This document shows positions 8,566-17,221 of a stretch of DNA of 43,176 bases, piece by piece. A program made the position numbers and the translations under genes. The notes below the pieces were generated by a model. The model was not told the DNA's origin. It did no database searches and saw only the letters and a program-made list of their open reading frames with translations. The DNA is from Verrucomicrobiota bacterium (GTDB lineage: Bacteria; Verrucomicrobiota; Verrucomicrobiia; Verrucomicrobiales; Akkermansiaceae), in the NCBI GenBank assembly GCA_026397725.1, contig JAPLUI010000536.1, positions 1 to 43,176 on the forward strand. The letters run 5' to 3'. Each line of letters starts with the position of its first letter. Position 1 is the first letter of the stretch.

Positions 8566-10284
8566 TCATTTCGCTTCCGTTAGATGTTGTTCTTCAGCAG
8601 GGTTAAGATGATAGATTTGGCAAACGCAATCATGCACCGCACGCGTGTCATTGCTGGCGTTGGCAGCGCTGAGTGCCTGCTGGTTCTTGATGGAAATATC
8701 CCGCCACTGCGGCAGGCGGATCCGGCGGAGGTATTGGGCTTGGAACCGGAGGCATCCGCCATGCATCTTGGTGGAGTATGCACGAACAAAGATGTGGGCG
8801 ATTCCGGCCCGTAGCACGGCCTGCAACGCAGGTAGCGGCCATTCCTTTGAAACGATGAAGTAGAGATTGTGATGGGGATAGAGAAATCCCTCTTCCAGCA
8901 CAATGTGGGCTGCTCCCTTGATGTCTGGGATGAGCAGCTTCGGCGTGCGGGCCAATGACGGCGTGATGCGATCAATAGTGCGATACCACGATCCGTTGCC
9001 GCGTTGGGCACAATGGCGGGCCTTCAATTGAACCGCATGCTTCTCAATATAGGCAGCAAAGCAAGGGTAGCGCGCGGTGTCCGCGAGCGAGCCGTCTTCT
9101 TCAAACGGGTTCACCACCCCGAGGCCGCGCCATTGGACTGAGCCATTCAGAAGGTCGCGGGTCGTGACCAACGGCAGTTTGCGCTCGTCCTCCACCTCAA
9201 GTTGATTGAGCGGACCGATGAACACCTTGTCCGCGCCGGTGGCGACCCCGATGCCGATACGGCATCCCGCCTCTTCGATAGCGGGGAACTCCGCTTCGAG
9301 CCGACGCACAAGGGCGAGCGAGGGCTGGGCATCGGCTTCCAACAGCCATGGGTTCCGGTCTTTGGTGACACCGGACATTTCGAGGATGGTGTCGTTGAAG
9401 TTTCGTGCTGGACCGGTGATCCGATCACGCAGACGAGCCAATGCTTCGGTCGCTACTTCCGGGCGGTGGGCGATCCGCGTGCGGCCCATTTTCCCGCGCT
9501 GTATGATGGTGATGGCTGGATAGGCGATTACCTCAGACTGAAATGCATGGGTGCCAACCATATCGACATAATACTTCAGGGTGTAGCCGCGTGAAATCAT
9601 CAGGCGTAATGGGCCGCCGTAGCGGTTTTTCATCCAGCGGTCGGAGCAAATGAAGCCAAGCACGCCAGCGCCGGTCAGCAACTTGAGTGAGCGCTCAATG
9701 AACGGCACATAAAGATCGGCGCGGTCATACAGCGTGGTGTAGCGGCGGCGGTATTCCGCAAGCAGAGCTGCGGGAATCATTTCCTGCCGGACATAGGGTG
9801 GATTTCCCACGACGAAATCAAAACCATCCGGCAATTGCTCTAGCAAGAAGTCTCCATTGGCAATCCATACATCCGTCAATGCGATTGCAGCAGGATGGGT
9901 CACGCCAAACTCTGCAAGCTGAGCGAGGATGCGTTGGCGCGTGGCAAAAAAGGTATCGCGGTGAAGTTCAACCGCCCGGATTGCGTCGGAAAGCTGAGGC
10001 GCGGGAACCTTGTCACGGCAGGCTGAAACCAGCAAGCGTTCAATGGCTGAAAACAGAAAATCCCCCGAACCACAGGATGGTTCCAGCAGGCGATATTTCC
10101 ACAAGGGCTTGTCGGCGGTGTAACCAGCGAGATCAAGGATGAAGGATACCACCTCCGGGCGAGTGAAAACTGCGCCGCGTTCTTCCCCAGGGGTGGACTT
10201 CATCCGCTCCAGGTCCGCCCCAAGGAAGACCTCTGGAGCGAAAAGCTCCGGCAAGGTACAGTTCAAATGGGGGTGAGCTGGCAT
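8566..10284 (-). CDS. N6-adenine DNA methyltransferase of the XhoI/PaeR7I-like system
   Basis: A 572-aa protein. AdoMet-binding motif I is LEPSCGSGDFL (about residues 67-77) and catalytic motif IV is VGNPPYVRQE (about 180-189), the order of gamma-class N6-adenine methyltransferases with a C-terminal target-recognition region. The N-terminus carries GAVFTRPEVVSFILDLAGY, typical of this class. It most likely methylates the adenine of the site cut by the downstream nuclease. The gene is first in a two-gene unit with no gap to the nuclease. No controller (C) protein gene was found nearby. Confidence 0.92.
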   Translation of the reverse strand: MPAHPHLNCTLPELFAPEVFLGADLERMKSTPGEERGAVFTRPEVVSFILDLAGYTADKPLWKYRLLEPSCGSGDFLFSAIERLLVSACRDKVPAPQLSDAIRAVELHRDTFFATRQRILAQLAEFGVTHPAAIALTDVWIANGDFLLEQLPDGFDFVVGNPPYVRQEMIPAALLAEYRRRYTTLYDRADLYVPFIERSLKLLTGAGVLGFICSDRWMKNRYGGPLRLMISRGYTLKYYVDMVGTHAFQSEVIAYPAITIIQRGKMGRTRIAHRPEVATEALARLRDRITGPARNFNDTILEMSGVTKDRNPWLLEADAQPSLALVRRLEAEFPAIEEAGCRIGIGVATGADKVFIGPLNQLEVEDERKLPLVTTRDLLNGSVQWRGLGVVNPFEEDGSLADTARYPCFAAYIEKHAVQLKARHCAQRGNGSWYRTIDRITPSLARTPKLLIPDIKGAAHIVLEEGFLYPHHNLYFIVSKEWPLPALQAVLRAGIAHIFVRAYSTKMHGGCLRFQAQYLRRIRLPQWRDISIKNQQALSAANASNDTRAVHDCVCQIYHLNPAEEQHLTEAK

Positions 10285-10441
10285 GGTTCCGATAGGTCAA
10301 ACGGGGGTGGTGGGTTGTCAAGTGCCGTGGGTACGGCACCGGCGGAATGTATCAAACCCGGCGTTGGTTGGCAAATGAATAGATGCATGGAACAAAGAAC
10401 CATCAAGAATCCCCTGCTTTGCAGTGGACAGATGCAACGAA

Positions 10442-10594
10442 TTACGCCAGAACACGTCGGCGGGACGATCCAGGTGACACTCGGCGCGGCGAGTCTCCTG
10501 GCGCTGCTGCAACAACGAGCCATCCGACCATCCTTGTCATGTCGTGGAGCGCAAGACATTCGTCACGCGTCATCCAGTGATAGGACTTTTTCAT
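10442..10594 (-). pseudogene. Broken Doc (death-on-curing) toxin remnant
   Basis: The ATG overlaps the antitoxin stop as ATGA (10594-10591), the usual arrangement of antitoxin-doc pairs. The first residues, YHWMTRDECLALHD, match the N-terminus of Fic/Doc death-on-curing toxins. The frame then turns into unrelated sequence and stops after 50 codons. A possible continuation in another frame (ending RPADVFW) lies at about 10445-10530, and no HPFxxGNKR Fic motif was seen downstream. I read this as a frameshifted and truncated toxin gene. The remaining gap to 10285 shows no other gene. Confidence 0.55.
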
Positions 10595-10818
10595 TGAGCC
10601 AGTTCGCGCAAGGTATTGCGGTAACGGCGATTGAGGGACTCAGAAACCGCCATCGTCTTGCTGAATTCAGGATTGGCGGCGGTCATCCGCACGCCGTCCT
10701 GAGCCTCGGTAAGGGTCACTACATCCCCCTCCCGAACGTCCAGATGCGTCAGCGCTTCCTTGGGCAGCACAATGCCTAACGAGTTTCCCACCTTGCGGAT
10801 TTTCAGATCGAGTGTCAT
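10591..10818 (-). CDS. AbrB/MazE/SpoVT-family antitoxin
   Basis: A 75-aa protein with a swapped-hairpin AbrB DNA-binding domain: KIRKVGNSLGIVLPKEAL followed by LDVREGDVVTLTE (residues about 6-40). The C-terminal tail (FSKTMAVSESLNRRYRNTLRELAQ region) is the part that usually holds a Doc-type toxin. Antitoxins of this type repress their own promoter and neutralise the partner. Here the partner reading frame, which overlaps the stop codon, is broken, so the antitoxin appears to be an orphan. The 258-bp gap upstream, to 11076, holds no gene I can support. Confidence 0.85.
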   Translation of the reverse strand: MTLDLKIRKVGNSLGIVLPKEALTHLDVREGDVVTLTEAQDGVRMTAANPEFSKTMAVSESLNRRYRNTLRELAQ

Positions 10819-11076
10819 GCCGTCAATGTGGCTACGGATGTGGTCACGTCAAGCCTTTTTCCTCATGCCGGGAGAAATCGTGGTGTTCGGGGCAATGGGA
10901 ATGGAGTCATGGTACCCGGATACATGTGTCAAAAAGACGGTGAAAGATCGCCTGGGGTGAATCCGTAGCTTGAGGAACCGGATGCGTTCATTGCGCTCGT
11001 CTGGTTTTGTGGGGCGCGTCGTCCGGTCTCCGGGCCGGGCAGTCCTACCCCGGAAGCAGAAGTAGTCAGTACCTTC

Positions 11077-13407
11077 ATGAATCACGTGATCCCAAAGATG
11101 CTGGATGTGTGCGGTTGCGGAGTGGCCGCAGCCATCCTCGTTGCGTTCGGCGGCTTTGCCGGTTCCTCACCGGCGGTGGCGGCAAGGCCGACGGACACCC
11201 CCGGCGGCACCGGCCGCTTCCCCGATCCACCGCGGATTGCCGGACCGGTTTACAAGCCGGCGCTTGCCGGTGACGAACTGATCCAAAAGCTGGGCTCTGA
11301 CAAGCTCGTGTTCATCGAGCGCTACGCCTTTCAATCGGATCATTTCTACACCGATTTCATCAACGGCTGCAAGCGTTTTGGCGGCAACCTGTGCACCCTG
11401 GATTTGAAAACGGGCGAGGCGAGCGTGCTGTTGCCCGCCATGTCCGAGGGGATCTTCGACTACCTCGACCTTTCATTCGATGCCACGAAAGTCGTCTTCG
11501 GCTGGAAAAAATCAGCGCTCGAGGGGTTCCGGATTTTCGAATGCAACATCGACGGATCCGGGCTGCGACAACTGACATTCCCGCCGCCGGATGAGGCCTT
11601 GCGCATCGCGAAGTATGCCAACGGCCCGGGCAACTACCGCCATCAGACCGACGACATGCACCCCTGTTATTTGCCGGATGGCGGCATCGCGTTCACCTCC
11701 TCGCGCTGCGAATACGGCACGCTCTGCAACGGGGATGATACCCTGTCCTCAACCATCCTCCACCGGATGGACGGCGACGGCTCTAACATCGAACAACTCA
11801 CCCGCAGTCCCGTGAGCGAGTTCGCGCCGTCGGTGACCGAGGACGGCCGCATCCTCTACACCCGCTGGGAATACGTCGATAAGGGCCAGCTCGGCATCAA
11901 GTGCCTGTGGTCGATGATGCCCGACGGGACGGCCTCGCGCGAGGTCTATGGCAACGACATTCCATTTCCGCCGACCATGCTTCATGGGCACCAGATTCCT
12001 GGCCACAGCAACCTCTTCGTCATGCTGGGCACGCCCCATTTCCCCCAGAGCGGCATCGGCACGGTGATCGTCGTGGACACCAACCGGCCGATCCGGACCA
12101 AAGAGCCCATGAGTTATGTCACCCCATGGGTCGATATCCAGCAAGAGGGCGGCTGGAACCAGTATGCCAACGGCGACTGGACGCGGCACACCAAGGGGCC
12201 GCTCTACATGTCGCCATTCCCGCTCAGCGATCAGGAATTCATCGTCTCCCATAACCCGGACCAGAATTGGAACACCGCGGGCGCCTATGGCATCTGGCTG
12301 TTAGACAGGGCCGGCGGCCACACGCTCATCCACAAGGACGCGGAATTCTCGTGCTGGTACGCCCGCCCGGTCGTGCCGCGGCAACGCCCGCCCGTGGTGC
12401 GGAGCGCCTGCAACGCCGGGTTGGCGGAAAAGAAGCTGGCCGTCTGCATGGTCAGCGACGTCTATCAGGGCATGGAGAATGTCGTTCGCGGCGAGGTCAA
12501 ATGGCTGCGTATCATGGAGCAAGTGCCACGCCCGTGGGCCTGCCGCCGCCGGTGGCAGCCTGCGGAAAGCCACACCGCCCTGATCAGCAAGGACACCGCA
12601 CTGGCCGCCAAGGTGCTGCGCGGCATCGTCCCGGTCGAGGCCGATGGTTCCGCACAGTTCTACGTGCCGGCCGATCGCAACATCTATTTCTCCGCGTTGG
12701 ACAAGAACTATCTGGAATTGCAGCGCGAGCGCACGTATGTGAACTACCGGCCCGGCGAGAGTCGCTCGTGCGTCGGTTGTCATGAAACCCCGGGCGACGC
12801 CCCTCCGTCCGCCACCCGGCTTCCGTTAGCGGCGGCCCATCCGCCGCGAATGCCCCAAGCCCAACCGGGCGATGCGCAGGCGGCCCGCACCTTGCAGTAC
12901 CCGAGCGACGTCCAACCGGTGCTCGACCAGTATTGTGTGCAGTGCCATGGGAGCAAGGCCCCGGCCGGCGGCTGCAATCTGACCGGCGAACTGACCACCT
13001 GCTTCAACCGCTCCTACGAATCCCTGCTGCGTTTTGTCCCGACCTATCGCGAGACCAGTGATTTCGAGGGCTCGCCCTATGCGCCGGCCAAAACGATCGG
13101 ATCCTATGTGAGCCGCCTAACAGAACGGCTGCTGCAGGGCTGCTCCGGCACCCAGCCGATCCCAGTCGAGGCACGTCTCAAAATCACGACCTGGATCGAC
13201 GCCAGCGGCGTTTACTACGGCTCCTACTGGGGACGGCTCCACCTCGAGCATCGCGGGCATCCGAACTTCCGCCCCACCCCGACGTTCGAGCAGGCGATCA
13301 GCACCGTCAATCCATGGGAGGAGTGGCGGCCGCCGACGGACTTGCTGGAAAAACCTGGAATGCCACGCCGGGCCAAGCCTGACGCCGCAGGCGCGAAAGA
13401 TCCATAG
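11077..13407 (+). CDS. HzsA-related secreted protein with two c-type haem motifs
   Basis: A 776-aa protein. An N-terminal hydrophobic segment (about residues 8-36) is a probable signal peptide; an ATG at 11098 (M8) is an alternative start. The middle carries beta-propeller-like repeats (for example SGLRQLTFPP, DGSNIEQLTRSP, ILYTRWEYVDKG) as in TolB and the hydrazine synthase alpha middle domain. Two haem-binding motifs follow, CVGCH at about 565 and CVQCH at about 620. This combination matches PVC proteins annotated as HzsA-related. Those proteins are common in non-anammox bacteria and their substrate is unknown, so hydrazine chemistry should not be assumed. A periplasmic redox or electron-transfer role is inferred from the haems. 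Confidence 0.85.
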   Translation: MNHVIPKMLDVCGCGVAAAILVAFGGFAGSSPAVAARPTDTPGGTGRFPDPPRIAGPVYKPALAGDELIQKLGSDKLVFIERYAFQSDHFYTDFINGCKRFGGNLCTLDLKTGEASVLLPAMSEGIFDYLDLSFDATKVVFGWKKSALEGFRIFECNIDGSGLRQLTFPPPDEALRIAKYANGPGNYRHQTDDMHPCYLPDGGIAFTSSRCEYGTLCNGDDTLSSTILHRMDGDGSNIEQLTRSPVSEFAPSVTEDGRILYTRWEYVDKGQLGIKCLWSMMPDGTASREVYGNDIPFPPTMLHGHQIPGHSNLFVMLGTPHFPQSGIGTVIVVDTNRPIRTKEPMSYVTPWVDIQQEGGWNQYANGDWTRHTKGPLYMSPFPLSDQEFIVSHNPDQNWNTAGAYGIWLLDRAGGHTLIHKDAEFSCWYARPVVPRQRPPVVRSACNAGLAEKKLAVCMVSDVYQGMENVVRGEVKWLRIMEQVPRPWACRRRWQPAESHTALISKDTALAAKVLRGIVPVEADGSAQFYVPADRNIYFSALDKNYLELQRERTYVNYRPGESRSCVGCHETPGDAPPSATRLPLAAAHPPRMPQAQPGDAQAARTLQYPSDVQPVLDQYCVQCHGSKAPAGGCNLTGELTTCFNRSYESLLRFVPTYRETSDFEGSPYAPAKTIGSYVSRLTERLLQGCSGTQPIPVEARLKITTWIDASGVYYGSYWGRLHLEHRGHPNFRPTPTFEQAISTVNPWEEWRPPTDLLEKPGMPRRAKPDAAGAKDP

Positions 13408-13465
13408 GGGTGTTAGTTGGCATATTGCCATGGGCCTTCTTATCCACACACGTATCATCCCCACC

Positions 13466-14555
13466 ATGGCGGATTCCGACTGGGAAAGCGCATGGCAGCA
13501 AACTTGCATAATCCTGCGAAGCTATCCCGTGCCGCTCATGGCTTTGAAGTGGGCGGATACCATCTATGGCAAGCGCGTCATGTATTCGCGCCAAGCGGTG
13601 GTGCAGGAGAATCACTGGCGGGTGGAAGGCGATGCGGTCTCGCGCCGCACGGGCGAGACCTTTATGTTGCAGCGGCAACTGAATGAATATCACGATTCAA
13701 CCTATGCGCCGTCAATTTTCGCAAACCTCGATACATCCGGCCCATTCATCGGGGCCAACGGGCGAACCATTTTCGACTCCAAAACCCAAGGTTACTCTTT
13801 CCTTCGCGCTGACTGCTGTGCTGAAGGAACTCGTGCGGCACTCCGTGGCCATGCCCAAATGGCAACGCGGTGCCTGGGCTGAGTTCGGCAAGGCAATGCG
13901 TGGCGACCTCAATATGGAGCAGGCCTTCGGCAGTCTGTTCCTGCGCATGTCCGGCGTGAACCCTGCCTGGAATGTCTCCATCGACGCTGATGATTTGCTC
14001 GCCGCCTTTGTGCGGCGCGAACCCCAACGCGCTGATGAATTCGCAGCGATCCTGAACGCCGAAACAGCAGCCCTTGGTAACGGCAATGCGCAGATCGAAA
14101 CATGGCTGGAGGAGCATCGCAGCGAGCTTGAACCACCAGAGCCAGACAACTGGAATGCCGTGCCCCCCGGCTTCGACACGTCCGACTGCTCGCCCTTTGC
14201 TGAATACGTGCGGGCCAACGCAGACCAACAGCGCGAGAAGGCAAGCAACCCTGAGGGCGCTGCGGTGAAAATGGGTGAAGGACTGCGCAAGCTGATGGCC
14301 AATTCCGACCTCGGCAAAATCCTCGATGACGGCACCGCCAAGGCCTATCTGTGCGCCATGACAAGGCAGTCCACCGAGCGCGGCCCCACCTTAACCGAAG
14401 ACGCCTGGCAAGAAATCGACGCTGTAACCGAGCTGCCCACCCTGCGCATCTTGTGTGCCCTGATTCTTGCCTGCCGCGACACCGCGAATGCACACCTTGT
14501 CACCCGGATGTTGCTCGAAGACTCGCGGTTTTGGCCGTATTTGCTGGGGGCTTAA
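13466..14555 (+). pseudogene. Frameshifted gene of unknown function (two frames)
   Basis: Two overlapping forward frames each look coding over complementary parts. The first, from ATG 13466 (MADSDWESAW), reads well to about 13800 (WADTIYGKRVMYSRQ ... NGRTIFDSKTQGYSF) and then turns to noise. The second reads well from about 13785 (VTLSFALTAVLKELV) to the stop at 14555 (RFWPYLLGA). Joining them needs one forward shift near 13785-13805, around CCAAAACCCAAGG. The joined product would be about 360 aa. I recognise no family; it looks soluble, with no signal peptide or transmembrane segment. A sequencing error, a recent mutation or programmed frameshifting would all explain this. Confidence 0.6.
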
Positions 14556-15418
14556 AGGGTTAATCTTCGATCACTGGGAAAGAGCTTGTTGGCAGTGTCC
14601 GTCGTGTTACGGTGGGTCATGCAAATTCGATTCGTGCGAGCCATCCGGCCTTTCATCGCTGGGGCTGTGACTGCGGCATGTCGCTCCGACTTGCCCGCGG
14701 AAACCACTGGGGAAGCCTATCAACGTCTTGCCCGGGGAATATCCTATCCGACCGGCAGGGGGAACGAAGGTGAAACGTGCATCGATTGCTGGGATCTGAC
14801 GCCATGAGCAAGCCCCGTTCTCCCGCTCACCGAATGACACCGCCGCATGCGAAGGCATGGAGTGCGGTGGGAAGCGCAGCGCCACACCGCTTTGGCTGCA
14901 TCCCAACAATTGCTGCGGCCCAACCCAAGGTCCGGTCCGTCACCAAGCTGCCACGTTGGAGGGGTGAGCACCCCCTCCTTGAAGTGGTATTTCGCCAACG
15001 CCTGGTAGGAGATAATGCGTATCTCAAAGGCAAACATCCGGTCGGCAGGACTTGGCGCTATGACGGCGCCGACCAAGTCCGGACCCAGCGCCTGGACATC
15101 TTCCAAGCTGAGACGGTCCTCCATGAAACACCCCAGATGCCGCCCGACTGCGCACCACGGGCGACCAATCGTTGAATGCCGCCACTAACTGCCGCTGGGA
15201 TTTCTGTTTGACGTCCAGATCGAAGCGGCCGGAGGTGATGGTTGCCGCCGCATCCTGTTCACTCAGCCAGCGCTCCGGATCGGCGGCGCGGCCGGTGATG
15301 CAGAGTTTCTTCAGAGGCAGCGCATACGTGAGCACATACATGGCATTCCGTGAAACATTGGTTACCAACGACCTGCAGAACCGCGCTTTTGACGTGTTCC
15401 ACAAGGTGCTTGAAAGTC
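14556..15418. other. Gene-poor stretch with decayed ORFs
   Basis: Apart from the minus-strand remnant listed separately, no intact gene is supported here. A short forward frame from the ATG at 14619 (starting MQIRFVRAIRPFIAG, ending 14807) has a hydrophobic start but no recognisable body, and may be the stump of a secreted protein. No RNA gene, insertion sequence or clear terminator was seen. Confidence 0.5.
14950..15404 (-). pseudogene. Frameshifted minus-strand gene remnant, unknown family
   Basis: Two overlapping minus-strand frames each look coding over part of their length. The upstream one (from 15404) gives YVLTYALPLKKLCITGRAA and SGRFDLDVKQKSQRQLVAAF before losing sense near 15130. 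The other picks up at 15124 with MEDRLSLEDVQALGPDLVG and FAFEIRIISYQALAKYHF, then decays after about 14950. They are best explained as one gene broken by a frameshift and lacking its end. I do not recognise the family. Confidence 0.35.
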
Positions 15419-15590
15419 AGGTAAAGTGATGACGAGGTAAAATGATGAAGACTGTGGCGGCGGGCTGTGGCGGCGATCACTGGTCGCCGTGAGATGACTT
15501 TCACCCCACATCCTTCCGCCTTGGGTAGCCCGTCGTTCAGTTGTTGATCCTGCGTCTTCATCATGATTCTACCTCATCATGATTCTACCT
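15419..15590. repeat. Element bounded by inverted pairs of 16-bp tandem repeats
   Basis: The left edge has two direct 16-bp units, AGGTAAAGTGATGACG (15419-15434) and AGGTAAAATGATGAAG (15435-15450). The right edge has two identical 16-bp units, CATCATGATTCTACCT (15559-15574 and 15575-15590), which are the reverse complement of near-matches to the left units. The 108-bp core between them shows no ORF of note. The layout resembles a small non-autonomous element or REPIN and parallels the 14-bp cluster at 7676-7817. No target duplication could be identified with confidence. Confidence 0.75.
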
Positions 15591-15646
15591 AACAGATCCC
15601 TCGGCAACTATCACTCTCTTCTTCTGTCTTGCCCAATAACCAATAA

Positions 15647-15802
15647 CCAATAACTGACAACTCTTCCGCCCCGCACGGCATCCCCATCCGCGTCCGCGAC
15701 GCCGCCGGCCAGGCCGCCATCGCCATCCGCGATGCGCACGTCGGCTGGTTCAATGAATCCCGTAGCGACACGCTCGCCTTTACGCCCGACGCATGGCAGT
15801 GA
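15647..15802 (+). pseudogene. 3' end fragment of a protein-coding gene
   Basis: This short frame has no start codon but has strongly coding-like content to its stop, including GIPIRVRDAAGQAA, IRDAHVGWFNESR and LAFTPDAWQ. It begins abruptly after low-complexity ATAACC repeats at 15641-15655. It looks like the last 45 codons of a lost gene, perhaps of a secreted carbohydrate-active protein. The family is not recognised. Confidence 0.35.
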
Positions 15803-15808
15803 CAGGGC

Positions 15809-16040
15809 GTAGCTGCGGCTTCCAGCCGCAGGCCGTGACTGTGGCCTCCGGCCGCAGCGCCACTGGAGCGCGGCAGCCACGTAGCTGCGTGCCTCCGGCC
15901 GCAGGCCGTGGCTGCGCGCCTCTGGCCGCGGCGCCATTGGAGCGCAATTGCCGGATCGCGGAGCACCCGGCGATTTGCCGTTAGATCCCTGGCGGCGGGA
16001 CGCCGCCACCACGGCCTGCCGCGGGACGCGGCAGCCACGT
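15809..16040. repeat. 72-bp GC-rich tandem repeat and GGGAC-loop hairpins
   Basis: Two tandem copies of a 72-bp unit starting GTAGCTGCG lie at 15809-15880 and 15881-15952. The first contains the hairpin CTGCGGCT-TCC-AGCCGCAG. Downstream, near 15985-16040, two further hairpins share the loop GGGAC: GGCGGC-GGGAC-GCCGCC and CTGCCGC-GGGAC-GCGGCAG. This is a different sequence family from the palindromes at 5004-5435. Apart from the fragment at 15647-15802, nothing coding was found between 15591 and 16187. Confidence 0.75.
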
Positions 16041-16147
16041 GCCAAATCTCTTTTCATCTTTCTTGGCGAACTCCGGCTCCCCACGGCCCGTGTGTGGCTG
16101 ACGCGAGCGGACCAATCCCGCTGGTGCATCACATGACGAATCGCCTG

Positions 16148-16155
16148 ACCCCCCC
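16148..16155. promoter_or_regulatory. C8 homopolymer upstream of a secreted-protein start
   Basis: A run of eight C ends 32 bases before the ATG at 16188. It sits in the presumed leader of a gene with a signal peptide, matching the position of other 8-base G/C runs in this window. A role in expression switching is inference only. Confidence 0.3.
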
Positions 16156-16187
16156 CACGACCTGAAAACAACCGCAAACAAAGTACC

Positions 16188-16639
16188 ATGCACATCATGA
16201 AGTTCATCAAGCATCAAAGCGCAGGCCCGTTGAACCCGCACGCTTGGCAACCCGCGCTGCCGCTGGCGGCGCTGTTACTGGCGGCCGGAAGCGCCCACGC
16301 GGCCCCGACCATCCCCGGGAACAACTCCTACCATTACCATGAGATCGTCATGCCCAGCGGCATGAACTCGGTGGTCAAGGCGGTGAATGTGGCCGACACG
16401 GCCGCCAGCACCGTCAACGGCATCACGTTCGAGGCGGATACGGGACCCTGGACAGCGAAGCTGGCTGAGGCCCATAACGGCTACCCGACCGATTGTGGAC
16501 CGGAGGGTTCGTCCGGCTGTCGCAAATGTTCCTTGCGTCGGGGTTTGAAACCGTGCAACCTGCCCCCGTGCAGACCACTTTTCGCAACGAATGGCGACGC
16601 GTCGCGATCAATCACGACCCGTCGTTGAATACCTGTTAG
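16188..16639 (+). pseudogene. Truncated and frameshifted secreted protein
   Basis: The frame from ATG 16188 gives a signal peptide (LPLAALLLAAGSAHAA) and then a beta-rich stretch (YHYHEIVMPSGMNSVV, STVNGITFEADTG) that reads well until about 16500. From there the coding pattern continues in another frame, as FVRLSQMFLASGFETVQPA and TTFRNEWRRVAINHDPSL, to a stop at 16637-16639. The reconstructed product is only about 150 aa, so this is probably a broken gene with an internal deletion. The in-frame ORF itself ends at 16628. The family is not recognised. Confidence 0.5.
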
Positions 16640-16684
16640 GCGCATCAGACTCCCGTCTCTCTTCAAAAACCACAGAATGCCCGC

Positions 16685-17221
16685 ATGACAGCGAAAAGAT
16701 TCTATGACTGGCAGACGGCCGGCGGCACCGATGACGTCATGCGACTGGTTGATTGCCTGGAGCGAGCGGACATTCCGTGGTGTGCGATCGGAGGCGTCGC
16801 CGTCAATCATTGGGCGGCCGAGCCGATGGTTACTCAGGATGTGGATTTTGTGGTCGCGACGGAGGCCCTCGACCGGGCGGTGGACGTGCTCACAGAAGCC
16901 GGCTTCCGCCCCGAACGATTCCCGTGGTCCATCCACTTCAAGGGCCATTCGCGAGTCAGTCTGCAACTGAGCACGGAAGCTTTCTATCATGACTTCCCGA
17001 CCCGAGCGATGGCTGCGGATGTGCATGGCATTCTGCTCCGGGTGGCCGCGCTGGAGGATACGCTCCAAGGCAAGCTCAAGGCGTGGCGCGATTCAGCGCG
17101 ACGCCAGAGCAAACGAATTAAGGATCTTGGCGATATAGCCCGGTTGATCGAAACGCATCCGCATTTATGGGAGTTGCTCCCTGATGACCTCAAACCGCAA
17201 ATCGAACGTCCCATGGCCTGA
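16685..17221 (+). CDS. AbiEii-like nucleotidyltransferase-fold protein (orphan)
   Basis: A 178-aa protein. The nucleotidyltransferase core is visible as AIGGVAVNHWAAEP followed by TQDVDFVV (residues about 35-58), the GG ... D-x-D arrangement of the MNT/AbiEii superfamily. The C-terminal part is helical (LQGKLKAWRDSARR, KDLGDIARLIE) as in AbiEii/AbiGii-type and DUF6036-type proteins. Such proteins are often the toxin half of type IV toxin-antitoxin or abortive-infection modules. No AbiEi-type antitoxin gene is adjacent, so this may be a solitary remnant or a protein with another role. The stop codon lies inside a perfect hairpin. Confidence 0.75.
   Translation: MTAKRFYDWQTAGGTDDVMRLVDCLERADIPWCAIGGVAVNHWAAEPMVTQDVDFVVATEALDRAVDVLTEAGFRPERFPWSIHFKGHSRVSLQLSTEAFYHDFPTRAMAADVHGILLRVAALEDTLQGKLKAWRDSARRQSKRIKDLGDIARLIETHPHLWELLPDDLKPQIERPMA

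Noticed and set aside
11077..13407. Anammox hydrazine synthase alpha subunit
   Set aside because: No beta/gamma subunit or other anammox gene is nearby, and HzsA-related proteins are widespread in unrelated PVC bacteria.
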